Source: Vibrio mediterranei (GTDB lineage Bacteria; Pseudomonadota; Gammaproteobacteria; Enterobacterales; Vibrionaceae). From it: a stretch of 64,000 nt of DNA. Numbering within the stretch: the first letter of the stretch is position 1; each line of letters opens with the position of its first letter. Below are positions 45,796 to 57,237 of this stretch, piece after piece. A model generated the notes under the pieces. That model was given only the letters and a program-made list of their open reading frames with translations. It ran no database searches and was not told where the DNA came from. Location of the stretch: the NCBI RefSeq assembly GCF_900088415.1, contig NZ_FLLQ01000001.1, forward strand, positions 1 through 64,000, in the 5' to 3' direction. A program made the translations under genes and the position numbers.

Positions 45796-46721
45796 GATGC
45801 TTTCCCTACTAGACGACGAGCAAATCCCATTACGAAGAACGTAATAAAGAAAAGTACAACGCCAAGCGCAATCAGTGATGCAATATGCGTTGGGTTGGTG
45901 GCTTCATTAAACTGCTGAGCGATTGTCGATGAGATTGATGCAGCAGGCATAAAGAAAGAAGTTTCAATACGGTTTGCACCCCCAATCACAAATGCGACCG
46001 CCATGGTTTCGCCTAGTGCGCGACCCAAACCCAAGATACCAGCGCTCACGGTTGCATTTTTCACTTTAGGAATCAGTACCTTGGTAATCACCTCAAAAGG
46101 TGTCGCTCCGGTACCATAAGCTGCTTCTCTCAACACATTGGGGATAGACTTTAGTGCATCTCGTGTAAGTGACGTCATGATTGGTAAAATCATGAAGGAC
46201 AGAATAATGCCCGCAGTAAGAAGTCCGATGCCAATAGGCGGACCATTAAACCAAGGTCCGATGATGGGGATTTCAATAAGGTGTTGACCAGCCCAGGTTT
46301 GGAAGCCATTTGAGAACCAAGGAGAAAAGACAAAAAGACCCCACATACCATAAATAATGCTCGGAATAGCCGCTAGCAATTCGATCGCTTTACTTACCGG
46401 TACGCTGACCCATTTAGGCGCTAACTCGGCGAGAAATATTGCTGTGCCTAAGGCAATAGGGACGGCAATAATAATGGCAATTAGTGATGTCACTAGAGTA
46501 CCGTAGATGGCTGACGCAGCGCCGAACTGGCCTCGAATCGGATCCCACACGTTATGGAATACAAAGCCCGGTCCGAATTCTTTAAATGCAGGCCATCCTC
46601 CATCAATGAGTGACAGTAAGATTCCAGAAAGAGTAACAAGAATAAGTAGGGCACTAGTAAAGCTCAATCGTTCGAAAATTGAGTCGCCATTTACTTTGTT
46701 GGATAAAGTTAAAGTAGTCAT
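45792..46721 (-). CDS. pstC: Phosphate ABC importer permease PstC
   Basis: A 309-residue permease with six helices. It carries PstC landmarks: the periplasmic loop WDPIRGQFGAASAIYGTLV, LLAAIPSIIYGMWGLF, and the coupling loop EAAYGTGATPFEVITKVLIP followed by GRALGETMAVAFVIGG. It lies 53 bp after pstS. Confidence 0.95.
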   Translation of the reverse strand: MTTLTLSNKVNGDSIFERLSFTSALLILVTLSGILLSLIDGGWPAFKEFGPGFVFHNVWDPIRGQFGAASAIYGTLVTSLIAIIIAVPIALGTAIFLAELAPKWVSVPVSKAIELLAAIPSIIYGMWGLFVFSPWFSNGFQTWAGQHLIEIPIIGPWFNGPPIGIGLLTAGIILSFMILPIMTSLTRDALKSIPNVLREAAYGTGATPFEVITKVLIPKVKNATVSAGILGLGRALGETMAVAFVIGGANRIETSFFMPAASISSTIAQQFNEATNPTHIASLIALGVVLFFITFFVMGFARRLVGKAS

Positions 46722-46774
46722 AATACTGGGAATACGAGCCTAGACCTCGAGAGGCGAGGCTCGTTAATAGTGAA

Positions 46775-47818
46775 TTATTTAATAATGGCTTGATTGTTGG
46801 TTTTTAGACTTTGTTTCCAAGTGTCATTAACCATGCTAACGACTTTCTTCGGCATTGGAATATAGTCGAGTTCTTCAGCAGCTTTGCCTTGGGTATAGCT
46901 CCATTTAAAGAACTTAATAATCTCTTGTGCTTTCTTGGCGTCAGGTTGATCCTTATGCATTAAGATGAAAGTGGCGGCGGTCATTGGCCATGAATTAGCC
47001 CCCGGTTGGTTATTAAGAAGCAAATGATATCCTGGAGCGTCTTCCCAATCGGCGTTTGCGGCAGCGGCTTGGAAGGTTTTCATGGTTGGCATTAGATATG
47101 CGCCATCGCGAGCCTGCATTTGTGTGTACGCCAAATCATTTTGTTTAGCGAATGCATATTCTACGTAGCCGATAGCACCACGAGTGCGCGTAACGAAGTT
47201 GGCGACACCAGCGTTACCGTTTCCACCAATTGCCGTCGCTGCCGAGGGCAATGCGATGTCTTTGCTTGCACCGATTTTTTCGTGCCATTCTGGGCTAACT
47301 TGATCAAGATATTCAGTGAAATTGAATGTAGTACCTGACCCATCAGAGCGGTGGACAACATAAATAGGTTGGTTCGGGAGCACTATATCTGGGTTAAGTC
47401 CCGTAATAGCTTTATCGTTCCAGTTCTTGATATTTCCTAAGTAGATATCAGCTAATACTTTGCCTGTCAGTTTTAATTGACCTGCCTTGATACCTGGTAG
47501 GTTGATTACAGGGACAATCGCGCCCATGACCATAGGAAATTGAATCATGTCTTCTTTGTTCAACTCTTCGATAGTAAGCGGTGCATCTGTCGCGCCAAAG
47601 TCTACCGTTTTTGCTGTGATCTGACGAATGCCACCACCAGAACCGATAGCTTGATAGTTGATCTGGATCCCCGTTTCCTTTTGGTATTGCTCAGCCCACT
47701 TTGCATAAATTGGATGAGGGAAAGTCGCGCCCGCACCGTTAATAGTGGTCTTTGCTGCCAAGCCGAATGATGCAGTGACTAACACAGAAGACAAGAGAGC
47801 TGATCTGATAAATTTCAC
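46775..47818 (-). CDS. pstS: Phosphate-binding protein PstS
   Basis: The gene starts with GTG at 47818, eight bases after GGAG. The 347-residue exported protein (signal peptide about residues 1-22) shows the PstS phosphate-binding segments: INGAGATFPHPIYAKW, IGSGGGIRQI and VHRSDGSGTTFNFTEYL. It is the periplasmic receptor of high-affinity phosphate uptake and first gene of pstSCAB. A perfect 14-bp hairpin sits in its leader 31 bp upstream, and a partial Pho-box-like half site (CTGTCAC, minus strand) lies farther upstream. PhoB control is expected from the family. Confidence 0.95.
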   Translation of the reverse strand: MKFIRSALLSSVLVTASFGLAAKTTINGAGATFPHPIYAKWAEQYQKETGIQINYQAIGSGGGIRQITAKTVDFGATDAPLTIEELNKEDMIQFPMVMGAIVPVINLPGIKAGQLKLTGKVLADIYLGNIKNWNDKAITGLNPDIVLPNQPIYVVHRSDGSGTTFNFTEYLDQVSPEWHEKIGASKDIALPSAATAIGGNGNAGVANFVTRTRGAIGYVEYAFAKQNDLAYTQMQARDGAYLMPTMKTFQAAAANADWEDAPGYHLLLNNQPGANSWPMTAATFILMHKDQPDAKKAQEIIKFFKWSYTQGKAAEELDYIPMPKKVVSMVNDTWKQSLKTNNQAIIK

Positions 47819-47848
47819 AATATATCTCCGATATAATTCGTTTAGTGT

Positions 47849-47884
47849 GGGCCATTAAAAAGGAGTAATACTTTTTAATGGCCC
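47849..47884 (-). promoter_or_regulatory. Perfect 14-bp hairpin in the pstS leader
   Basis: GGGCCATTAAAAAG and its exact reverse complement are separated by an eight-base loop, 31 bp before the pstS GTG. Neither strand has a proper T run after it, so it is not a plain terminator. On the pstS message the loop/stem border includes CTCC, which could pair with the GGAG ribosome site. It may be an mRNA leader structure or an operator. The rest of the 47819-48150 gap is AT-rich with no other clear signal. Confidence 0.55.
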
Positions 47885-48150
47885 GGTTTAGTTTTGTGTT
47901 CAAATAAAACTAAGGTGATTGAAACTACTCAATCCATTAATCGGTATGTACCAATCAACAAAGCGGAGATTAAGAACCAAATATTACAGTTATATTAAGC
48001 GAGTACGTGACAGTGCTATTTAACGCAAAGGTTTATATAAAGTGATGCCTATCTGATAATAAAACTTCACAACATTTTACTTGGTTGTTTTGGCATGTAA
48101 TACTTCTATTAATAGGTAACTTAACGATGTGAATTAAAATATTACAAAGT

Positions 48151-49530
48151 ATGGATGAATTACTTACTTTTTCAGTTTATTTGGTTTATGGACTCGCTTT
48201 CTTTGCGATCTTTTTCGCTATATTGTTCCGAGACCTGAGTCAAAGTCGTATTTCAATGGCATCGGCACTACCGACGCTTGCTGCGTTCGGTTTATTACAT
48301 GGTCTGCATGAGTGGTCTGAGCTTTATCTTGTTATTTACGCTGACGACCTAGAAAGTGTCACGGGCTTAGCAACCTTCAAGGTCGCCAAGTTGTGGCTGT
48401 CGTATATTGCATTGGGTGTTTTTGCGTGGCAGTTGCTTTCAGTAACCACTTGGCGGCAGATAAGATGGATAAAAGCATTAGGTTGCGCTGCGTTTATCTA
48501 TTTCATGTTCAGTGTGGTTATCCAGTACTGGGCGTTAAGCTATAGCGATTACCTGCAACTGATTGCCAATCAAGTTCGCTTGATTTTTGGCTTTGGTGCT
48601 GCTTGTTCAGCAGGTTTAGTGATGTACGTTTACGCGAATGAGCTTGAACACGAAGGGCATGGTGCTTCAAAACCGTTTAAATTAACTGGACTCGCATTAG
48701 TTTTATATGGCATTTCAGCAGGAGTACTTACTGCCGAGTTTGGCATCTGGGTAATAATACTGCGAACGGTTAGCGCAATACTCATACTTATCTTCATTTG
48801 GAGAGCTTTGCGAGTCTTTGATCGTGAACGAGATATACAGTTAGAAACTCGGCTTCAGCAGTCACTGCATGACGTGAAGCTTCGTGAATTGGGAGAGCTA
48901 TCGTCAGCCGTGGCCCACGAGATCAAGACACCACTCTCAAGTGCAACGATGGGCTGTGATATTCTTGAGCGTCAGCTACCTGAAAACGATGTATATCAAC
49001 GCCAGTTGACGCGAATTCGTACTGGGCTTGAACGAGCTGCAGATATCAGTCAAGAAGTCCTAAATTACGCACATAAAAAGCCCGTATTACGAGAACGAGT
49101 GAACGTACAAGACGTGATTTACAATACATTTGAGCTTAATCGATTTCGACTTGACGGCACTGATTGGCAAGTAGATTGTCAACATGATTTAGAGATAGTT
49201 GGTGATGCTCAAGCTTTGCAAGATGTAATTTCTAACCTGATATCGAATGCTTGTGACGCTAAAAAAGATGGGTTAATTATAACCTCTAAGGCCTATCAAG
49301 AGCAGTTGAACGCAGTCCTAGTGTTTAAAGATAATGCTGGCGGTATGAGTAAAGAGATCATTGCGAATGCTTGTAAGCCATTTTTCACAACGAAACCAAA
49401 AGGTGAAGGGACAGGGATGGGGCTTGCTATAGTGAATCAATTGGTAATGCAGCACAATGGGTCAATGAACCTCTACAACGAAGGTTGTGGTTTGACCGTA
49501 GAAATAAAACTTCCGAGATATTTGAAATGA
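48151..49530 (+). CDS. Membrane sensor histidine kinase
   Basis: A 459-residue kinase with about seven membrane helices in the first 225 residues (unusual motif FGLLHGLHEWSELYLVI in helix 2-3) and almost no periplasmic domain. The HisKA H-box is SSAVAHEIKTPLSS, and HATPase boxes N (ISNLISNACDA), G1 (DNAGGM) and G2 (GEGTGMGLAIV) follow. A helical membrane sensor with little outside suggests detection of a membrane or small-molecule cue. Its stop overlaps the response-regulator start by ATGA. It is divergent from pstS. Confidence 0.88.
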   Translation: MDELLTFSVYLVYGLAFFAIFFAILFRDLSQSRISMASALPTLAAFGLLHGLHEWSELYLVIYADDLESVTGLATFKVAKLWLSYIALGVFAWQLLSVTTWRQIRWIKALGCAAFIYFMFSVVIQYWALSYSDYLQLIANQVRLIFGFGAACSAGLVMYVYANELEHEGHGASKPFKLTGLALVLYGISAGVLTAEFGIWVIILRTVSAILILIFIWRALRVFDRERDIQLETRLQQSLHDVKLRELGELSSAVAHEIKTPLSSATMGCDILERQLPENDVYQRQLTRIRTGLERAADISQEVLNYAHKKPVLRERVNVQDVIYNTFELNRFRLDGTDWQVDCQHDLEIVGDAQALQDVISNLISNACDAKKDGLIITSKAYQEQLNAVLVFKDNAGGMSKEIIANACKPFFTTKPKGEGTGMGLAIVNQLVMQHNGSMNLYNEGCGLTVEIKLPRYLK

Positions 49531-50159
49531 CACTGAGATTGTTACTAGCTGAAGATGACAAAGAACTGCAAGAAGCACTGATTGAAGCACTTAGCCTCGA
49601 GTCATTTGATGTCGTTGCATTTGATAATGCCGAAGATGCCATTGAGGCTGCATTGGTACAACACTTTGATGTTGCGTTACTCGATGTGGTGATGCCTGGT
49701 ATAACGGGCATAGAAGCGTTATCAAGTCTTCGTCGAATTCACCCGAACATTGGCATAGTGATTTCTACGGCATTTGCGACGGTAGATGTTGCTGTGGATG
49801 CGATGAAAAAGGGAGCGGACGAGTTTCTTACTAAACCTTTTAACCTCACTACAGTGTCGACAACCTTGAAACGAATTCATGCTCAGCGATCTCCTAAGTC
49901 CCCTAAGCTAGAGCGGGATGATGATTTAGTGTTTAGCGCTCTGTCGAATCCTATTCGACGACAAGTGCTTAAACAATTACGACTGCATCGTAAAATGAAG
50001 TTCATGGATCTATGTCGAGTAGTGGGGGTAGAAGATCACACCAAATTCAATTTTCATTTACGTCAATTAGTTAAAGCCGGGCTGGTGTTTAAGGGTGAAG
50101 GGAAAATTTATTCTTTGACTCAAATGGGGCTGCAAGTCCATTCGGGATTATTAAAATAA
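49527..50159 (+). CDS. Response regulator with ArsR-like winged-helix output
   Basis: The ATG at 49527 overlaps the kinase stop. An upstream start at 49485 would lie deep inside the kinase gene. The 210-residue product has a receiver domain (residues 1-120) with the acidic pocket LAEDD and phospho-acceptor in VALLDVVMPG, Thr/Ser and KPFN positions. A C-terminal winged helix (SNPIRRQVLKQLRLHRK ... HTKFNFHLRQLVKAGLV) resembles ArsR/HTH_5 regulators, not the usual OmpR, NarL or Fis-type outputs. Targets are unknown. Confidence 0.85.
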   Translation: MTLRLLLAEDDKELQEALIEALSLESFDVVAFDNAEDAIEAALVQHFDVALLDVVMPGITGIEALSSLRRIHPNIGIVISTAFATVDVAVDAMKKGADEFLTKPFNLTTVSTTLKRIHAQRSPKSPKLERDDDLVFSALSNPIRRQVLKQLRLHRKMKFMDLCRVVGVEDHTKFNFHLRQLVKAGLVFKGEGKIYSLTQMGLQVHSGLLK

Positions 50160-50280
50160 TGATGGGGATTTAATTGATATAACAATTAAATCCCTAAGAA
50201 AAGCGTTATACATTATCTATCAAACTATGACGTTAATATAACTCAATAGGTTGTTGGTTAATTTAATATTTAAAAATCTA

Positions 50281-50312
50281 AAAAAAGGAGCTACTATCAG
50301 CTCCTTTTTTAT
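50281..50312. terminator. Bidirectional terminator
   Basis: A perfect stem AAAAAAGGAGCT/AGCTCCTTTTTT with a six-base loop lies between the response-regulator gene and the convergent oxidase gene. Confidence 0.85.
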
Positions 50313-50317
50313 CTACT

Positions 50318-51595
50318 TTATAAAAGGTCTCGAACTCTAAAATAAGACATGGCTAGAACCAACGCTGGGGTTCTAAACATTCGACCACCCGGGAAGGGCA
50401 TGTGTTTGATTTTATCAAATATAGAGAATCGCTCTGCAGTGGTCGCAATACACTCCGCCATTAATGTACCCGCCATACCTGTCGCGGCGATACCATGGCC
50501 TGAAAAACCTTGCGCAAAATAGACGTTTGGTTTTAGCCGGCCAAAGTGGGGGGCTCGATTCATAGTGATGGCGACATTTCCGCCCCAAGCGTATTCGATT
50601 TTTGTGTCTTTAAGCTGTGGGAATATATCAAGCATCCGCGCGCGCATGGCTTTTTCTAAGTTAAATGGTGCGACGCCTGAATAACTCACCCTTCCACCAA
50701 ATAGCATACGGTGATCACCGGAACATCGGTAGTAATCGAGAACGAAGTTGATATCGCAAGCTGAGATATGATCTTGCATCAGCGATCCTGTTACTTCCTT
50801 GCCTAATGGCTCGGTCGCGCAAATATAAGTACCAACCGGCATTACTTTATTTTCGAGTTTCGATTCCAGCCCTTCCATATAGGCATTACAAGCAAGAATG
50901 ACGTGATTTGCTTTTACTTTTCCATCTCTAGTAAACAGCGTTGCCGGATCACCATGTTCAATCTTGTTTACTGCGCTATCTTCATAAAATTCTGCCCCAG
51001 CGAGTTTGGCTGCATTAACCAAACCTAAGGTATAGTTGAGCGGGTGTAAGTGGCCACTGTTACTATCAAACATTCCAGAGGTATACTTGGTACTTGCAAT
51101 GCGACTGGCAACTTCATCTTTGTCCCACATTTCTAATGATTCATAACCATAGTTTTCAGTTAAATCGTCATACCATGCTTTTAACTCTTTATCGTGGCGT
51201 GGTTTCATACCTACATGAACCATGCCATCACGCCAGTCGCAATCAATGTTGTATTTGTTGATGTTCGATTTCGTTAACGCCAGCGCTTCGACAGAGATGT
51301 CCCAAAGCTTTTTTGCATCGGATTTACCGACTAATTTCTCAAGTGTGTCCTGCTCTGATGCCCAACCGAAAATGGCTTGGCCTCCACTGCGACCAGATGC
51401 CCCCCAGCCCACGCGATTAGCTTCTAACACAATGACTTTAAAGCCTTTGTTAGCCAGCTCTAATGCAGCGGTGGCTCCGGTGATTCCGGAGCCTATCACA
51501 CAGACGTCGGCAACATGTTCTCCCATAAGTTTGGGGAAATCGAAATGCTGATTTCTTGATGCTGCATAGTAAGAGTCTGTGTGTTTGACTTTCAT
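50318..51595 (-). CDS. puuB: FAD-dependent gamma-glutamylputrescine oxidase
   Basis: A 425-residue DAO-family oxidase, the length of E. coli PuuB (426). The Rossmann nucleotide motif VCVIGSGITGATAALEL is near residue 30, GWGASGRSGGQAI follows, and a C-terminal PNVYFAQGFSGHGIAATGMAG contacts FAD. It oxidises gamma-glutamylputrescine to gamma-glutamyl-gamma-aminobutyraldehyde with release of ammonia and peroxide. It lies 13 bp after the glutamylputrescine synthetase gene, in one operon. Confidence 0.9.
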   Translation of the reverse strand: MKVKHTDSYYAASRNQHFDFPKLMGEHVADVCVIGSGITGATAALELANKGFKVIVLEANRVGWGASGRSGGQAIFGWASEQDTLEKLVGKSDAKKLWDISVEALALTKSNINKYNIDCDWRDGMVHVGMKPRHDKELKAWYDDLTENYGYESLEMWDKDEVASRIASTKYTSGMFDSNSGHLHPLNYTLGLVNAAKLAGAEFYEDSAVNKIEHGDPATLFTRDGKVKANHVILACNAYMEGLESKLENKVMPVGTYICATEPLGKEVTGSLMQDHISACDINFVLDYYRCSGDHRMLFGGRVSYSGVAPFNLEKAMRARMLDIFPQLKDTKIEYAWGGNVAITMNRAPHFGRLKPNVYFAQGFSGHGIAATGMAGTLMAECIATTAERFSIFDKIKHMPFPGGRMFRTPALVLAMSYFRVRDLL

Positions 51596-51608
51596 TTTGT
51601 ATCCTTAC

Positions 51609-53045
51609 TTATTTGTACCACTGGTATTCTAATGGAGAGACTTGTGCTGAAAAGCGCGCCTGTTCATGTTTTTTATTGGCAAGATAGACTTTACAAAACT
51701 CTTCACCAAAACTGCTTTTCATAAACTGACTGTTTTCAAACTCATGGAGAGACATATCCCATGAAATAGGAAGCATAGGCAGTTCTAGTAGGGTCGCATC
51801 CCCTTCAATTGGTGCTGGTGGAGTCAGTTTGTTCTCTATTCCGTCGATTATTGATGCTAGCAATACTGCTACCGTGAGATAAGGGTTTACGTCCGCGCCG
51901 GAGAGTCGATGTTCAATTCTTTTGTCTTCGGTACCGCTCGCTGGAATTCTTACCGCTACAGTACGATTGTCCCATCCCCATGTAGCGTGAAGTGGTACAA
52001 ACATATTGGGTTGAAGTCGACGATAGGAGTTTGCATTGGGCGCAAATATTGCCATGCTATCCTCTAAATGAGCGAGAACGCCCGCGATGGCATTGAGTAG
52101 TAGTTCTTCATTTTCACCAAATACGTTGTTGCCGACGTCGTCTTGCAGGCTAATGTGGACATGGCAGCCGTTACCAGCATACTCGGTGTAGGGTTTGGCC
52201 ATAAAGTTTGCGTAGAAGCCGTGTTTCTTTGCCACCGCTCGCACTACACGTTTTAGCAGCATAGCTTGGTCACAAGCCAGAAGTACGTCGCTCGTATGTT
52301 TGAGGTTGACCTCGAACTGTCCAGGTGCGTATTCGGCGGTGATATTGTCGGCAGGGATATTTTGAGCGTTGCAGGTCTCAATCACTTCATCTAGAAACGC
52401 TTTAAACTCATCGAGCTCTTCGAGTGAGTAGACTTGCGTTTGTGTCATCCTTTCACCGCTTATCGGCATCAATGGTGGTTGCGGGTTACCCGCTTCATCG
52501 GGCTCAAGGTCTTGTAAGTAAAACTCGAGCTCAACGGCTATACAAGGCTTAAAGCCTTTCGTAGCTAATTTGTCTAGCTGTACTTCTAGTACGTGGCGAG
52601 GGTCGGCAAAAAACGGTTGATTGGATGTGGGTTCAAACATAGTCACAATGGCTTGAGCACTGTTTTCCTGCCATGGTGTAGTAACCAAAGAACTTGTGAC
52701 CATACGACAAATTCTGTCACCATCGCCTTTTTCGAAACCTAAACCAGTTTCTTCTACGGTTTCTCCACAAATATCTAAGGCAAATACAGAAGCCGGAAGA
52801 CAGATACCTTGCTCTAGTACCTTATTTAGTTGTGATAAAGGAACGCGCTTACCTCTCACTACGCCGTTCATATCGAACAATATGAGATCCAACGTTGTCA
52901 CGTCAGGGTGGTGTTCAATAAATCGTTCAATTGTTAGCTTATCGTGACTAACCTGTATTGGTTCTATGTTGTCAGCACTGTTTGAAAGTTGACTTGTTCC
53001 CACTGTGGCTCCTCCACTTATCTCCAACCTATCCATGTATAGCAA
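51609..53045 (-). CDS. puuA: Gamma-glutamylputrescine synthetase (glutamine synthetase-like)
   Basis: A 478-residue ligase of the glutamine-synthetase fold. The PuuA-like start is LFDMNGVVRGKRVP, followed by AVELEFYL (metal-binding Glu), GQFEVNLKH, NGCHVHISLQ and NSYRRLQPNMFVP near the active site. It aligns well with E. coli PuuA (472 residues), which joins glutamate to putrescine using ATP. A start a few codons later (Met4) is possible. It precedes puuB and is divergent from a second ligase of the same family. Confidence 0.88.
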   Translation of the reverse strand: MLYMDRLEISGGATVGTSQLSNSADNIEPIQVSHDKLTIERFIEHHPDVTTLDLILFDMNGVVRGKRVPLSQLNKVLEQGICLPASVFALDICGETVEETGLGFEKGDGDRICRMVTSSLVTTPWQENSAQAIVTMFEPTSNQPFFADPRHVLEVQLDKLATKGFKPCIAVELEFYLQDLEPDEAGNPQPPLMPISGERMTQTQVYSLEELDEFKAFLDEVIETCNAQNIPADNITAEYAPGQFEVNLKHTSDVLLACDQAMLLKRVVRAVAKKHGFYANFMAKPYTEYAGNGCHVHISLQDDVGNNVFGENEELLLNAIAGVLAHLEDSMAIFAPNANSYRRLQPNMFVPLHATWGWDNRTVAVRIPASGTEDKRIEHRLSGADVNPYLTVAVLLASIIDGIENKLTPPAPIEGDATLLELPMLPISWDMSLHEFENSQFMKSSFGEEFCKVYLANKKHEQARFSAQVSPLEYQWYK

Positions 53046-53129
53046 GCCTTTGTTTTGAATCTTGCGCCACTGGTTGCTTTTTAACCATAGACATAATGTT
53101 CAGTAAAAGACAACACAAATGTATATAAA

Positions 53130-53169
53130 ATGTTAATCAGCATCTCAAAAGTTACAAAATAATTAACAT
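53130..53169. promoter_or_regulatory. Inverted repeat in the divergent ligase promoter region
   Basis: ATGTTAAT at 53130-53137 and its exact reverse complement ATTAACAT at 53162-53169 flank 24 bp, midway between the two ligase genes. AT-rich symmetric sites here could bind a PuuR-like regulator. This is a suggestion from position and symmetry only. Confidence 0.3.
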
Positions 53170-53257
53170 ATTTGTTTGACAATTGTACAGCTTGCTGCCA
53201 ATCCTAAATGGAGCTTATTGATAAATTCGTTGAGCAATTTTTGAAAAAGAAGGATTT

Positions 53258-54589
53258 ATGGAAACGATTAGGAAATGGATAGAAGAGAACCGTATTACTG
53301 AAGTTGAGTGCCTGATCCCCGATATTACAGGCAACGCGCGAGGCAAGATTATGCCTGCGAAAAAATTCCTTCGAGAAGGGGGCATGCGTCTTCCCGAAGT
53401 GGTTTTTTTCCAGACTGTAACCGGAGACTGGCCAGACGATGAAAGTATGATCGACCTGACAGAGAAGGATATGACTCTGGAGCCTGACCAAAATACCATT
53501 CGTTTTGTTCCATGGACAAAAGAGCCTACCGCTCAGGTTATCCATGATTGTTTTACCGTCGATGGAGACCCGGTAGATATCTCACCGAGAGCCGTGCTAC
53601 GTCGAGTGCTAAACCTCTATGCAAAAGAGGGGTGGCAACCTGTTGTTGCCCCTGAACTTGAGTTCTTTCTGGTACAGAAGAATCTAGATTGGGACTATCC
53701 ATTAGAGCCGCCAATTGGTCGAAATGGACGCCCTGAAACAGCTCGTCAGTCTTTTAGTATTGATGCAGTGAATGAGTTCGATCCTATTTTTGAAGACATG
53801 TACGACTACTGTGAAGCTCAAGAATTGGACGTCGATACTTTGGTGCATGAATCTGGCGCTGCACAAATGGAGCTGAACTTTGACCACGGTGAGCCGCTCG
53901 ATAGAGCTGACCAAGTGTTCTTATTTAAACGCACTGTACGTGAAGCAGCTTTAAGACATGATGTGTATGCCACCTTTATGGCAAAACCAATGGAAGATGA
54001 GCCTGGTAGTGCAATGCATATTCACCAGAGTTTGGTGGATAAAAACGGAAAAAACCTGTTTGCCAATGAAGATGGTACTAACAGTGACCTCTTCTTGAAC
54101 TATATCGGCGGTATGCAGAAATACACGCCAGCGGCTATTGCGTTCTTCGCACCTAACGTGAACTCCTATCGCCGTTTAGTATTTGGTGACTCTGCACCAA
54201 CGAATGTGGCTTGGGGTGAAGATAATCGTACTGTTGGATTACGTGTGCCTATCTCTGATAAAGAGTCTCGCCGTCTTGAAAACCGCTACGCCGGCGCGGA
54301 TGCAAACCCGTATCTCGCTATGGCATTGACGTTGGCATGTGGCTACTTAGGCATGAAAGAGAAGCTTACACCAACGGAAAAAAGCACCGGCGATATGACC
54401 ACTGAGCCATACTCACTTCCTCACAACCTAGAAGATGCTTTGGTGTTGTTAGAAAACAGTGACGAGCTGAGAGAAATTTTAGGTGACCGATTCGTATCTG
54501 CTTACGTAGCCATCAAACGTAAGGAGTACAGAACGTATTTCCAAGTCATCAGTTCTTGGGAAAGAGAGTTCTTATTATTGAACGTTTAA
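53258..54589 (+). CDS. Second glutamylpolyamine synthetase (glutamine synthetase-like, SpuB-like)
   Basis: A 443-residue ligase of the glutamine-synthetase family starting METIRKWIEENRITEVECL, with RGKIMPAKKF, APELEFFLV, AAQMELNFDHG, GSAMHIHQSL and NSYRRLVFGD. It is related to, but clearly distinct from, the PuuA-like protein encoded divergently. The layout matches the Pseudomonas spu locus, in which spuI lies divergent from spuB and spuC. The two enzymes may use different polyamines (putrescine versus spermidine or cadaverine). It starts an operon with an aminotransferase and a polyamine importer. Confidence 0.85.
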   Translation: METIRKWIEENRITEVECLIPDITGNARGKIMPAKKFLREGGMRLPEVVFFQTVTGDWPDDESMIDLTEKDMTLEPDQNTIRFVPWTKEPTAQVIHDCFTVDGDPVDISPRAVLRRVLNLYAKEGWQPVVAPELEFFLVQKNLDWDYPLEPPIGRNGRPETARQSFSIDAVNEFDPIFEDMYDYCEAQELDVDTLVHESGAAQMELNFDHGEPLDRADQVFLFKRTVREAALRHDVYATFMAKPMEDEPGSAMHIHQSLVDKNGKNLFANEDGTNSDLFLNYIGGMQKYTPAAIAFFAPNVNSYRRLVFGDSAPTNVAWGEDNRTVGLRVPISDKESRRLENRYAGADANPYLAMALTLACGYLGMKEKLTPTEKSTGDMTTEPYSLPHNLEDALVLLENSDELREILGDRFVSAYVAIKRKEYRTYFQVISSWEREFLLLNV

Positions 54590-54649
54590 TACAGGCAACG
54601 CTATAGAGAAAAGCAAACCCGTTAATACAGCGAGAAATGGAATTAAGTT

Positions 54650-57182
<2,533 letters not shown>

Positions 57183-57194
57183 TCAAACCCTAAT

Positions 57195-57223
57195 TTGGCG
57201 ACTCGCTTTGAGTCGCCAATTTT
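57195..57223 (+). terminator. Internal attenuator after the polyamine-binding-protein gene
   Basis: A perfect 10-bp stem (TTGGCGACTC / GAGTCGCCAA) with a five-base loop and four T residues starts 12 bp after the stop of potF and ends just before the ribosome site of potG. It should lower expression of the ATPase and permeases relative to the binding protein. Confidence 0.7.
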
Positions 57224-57237
57224 GCTTGGAGACTACC

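Noticed and set aside
47819..48150. A full Pho box upstream of pstS
   Set aside because: Only single half-site-like matches (CTGTCAC, CTGTAAT on the minus strand) were seen, without the proper repeat spacing.
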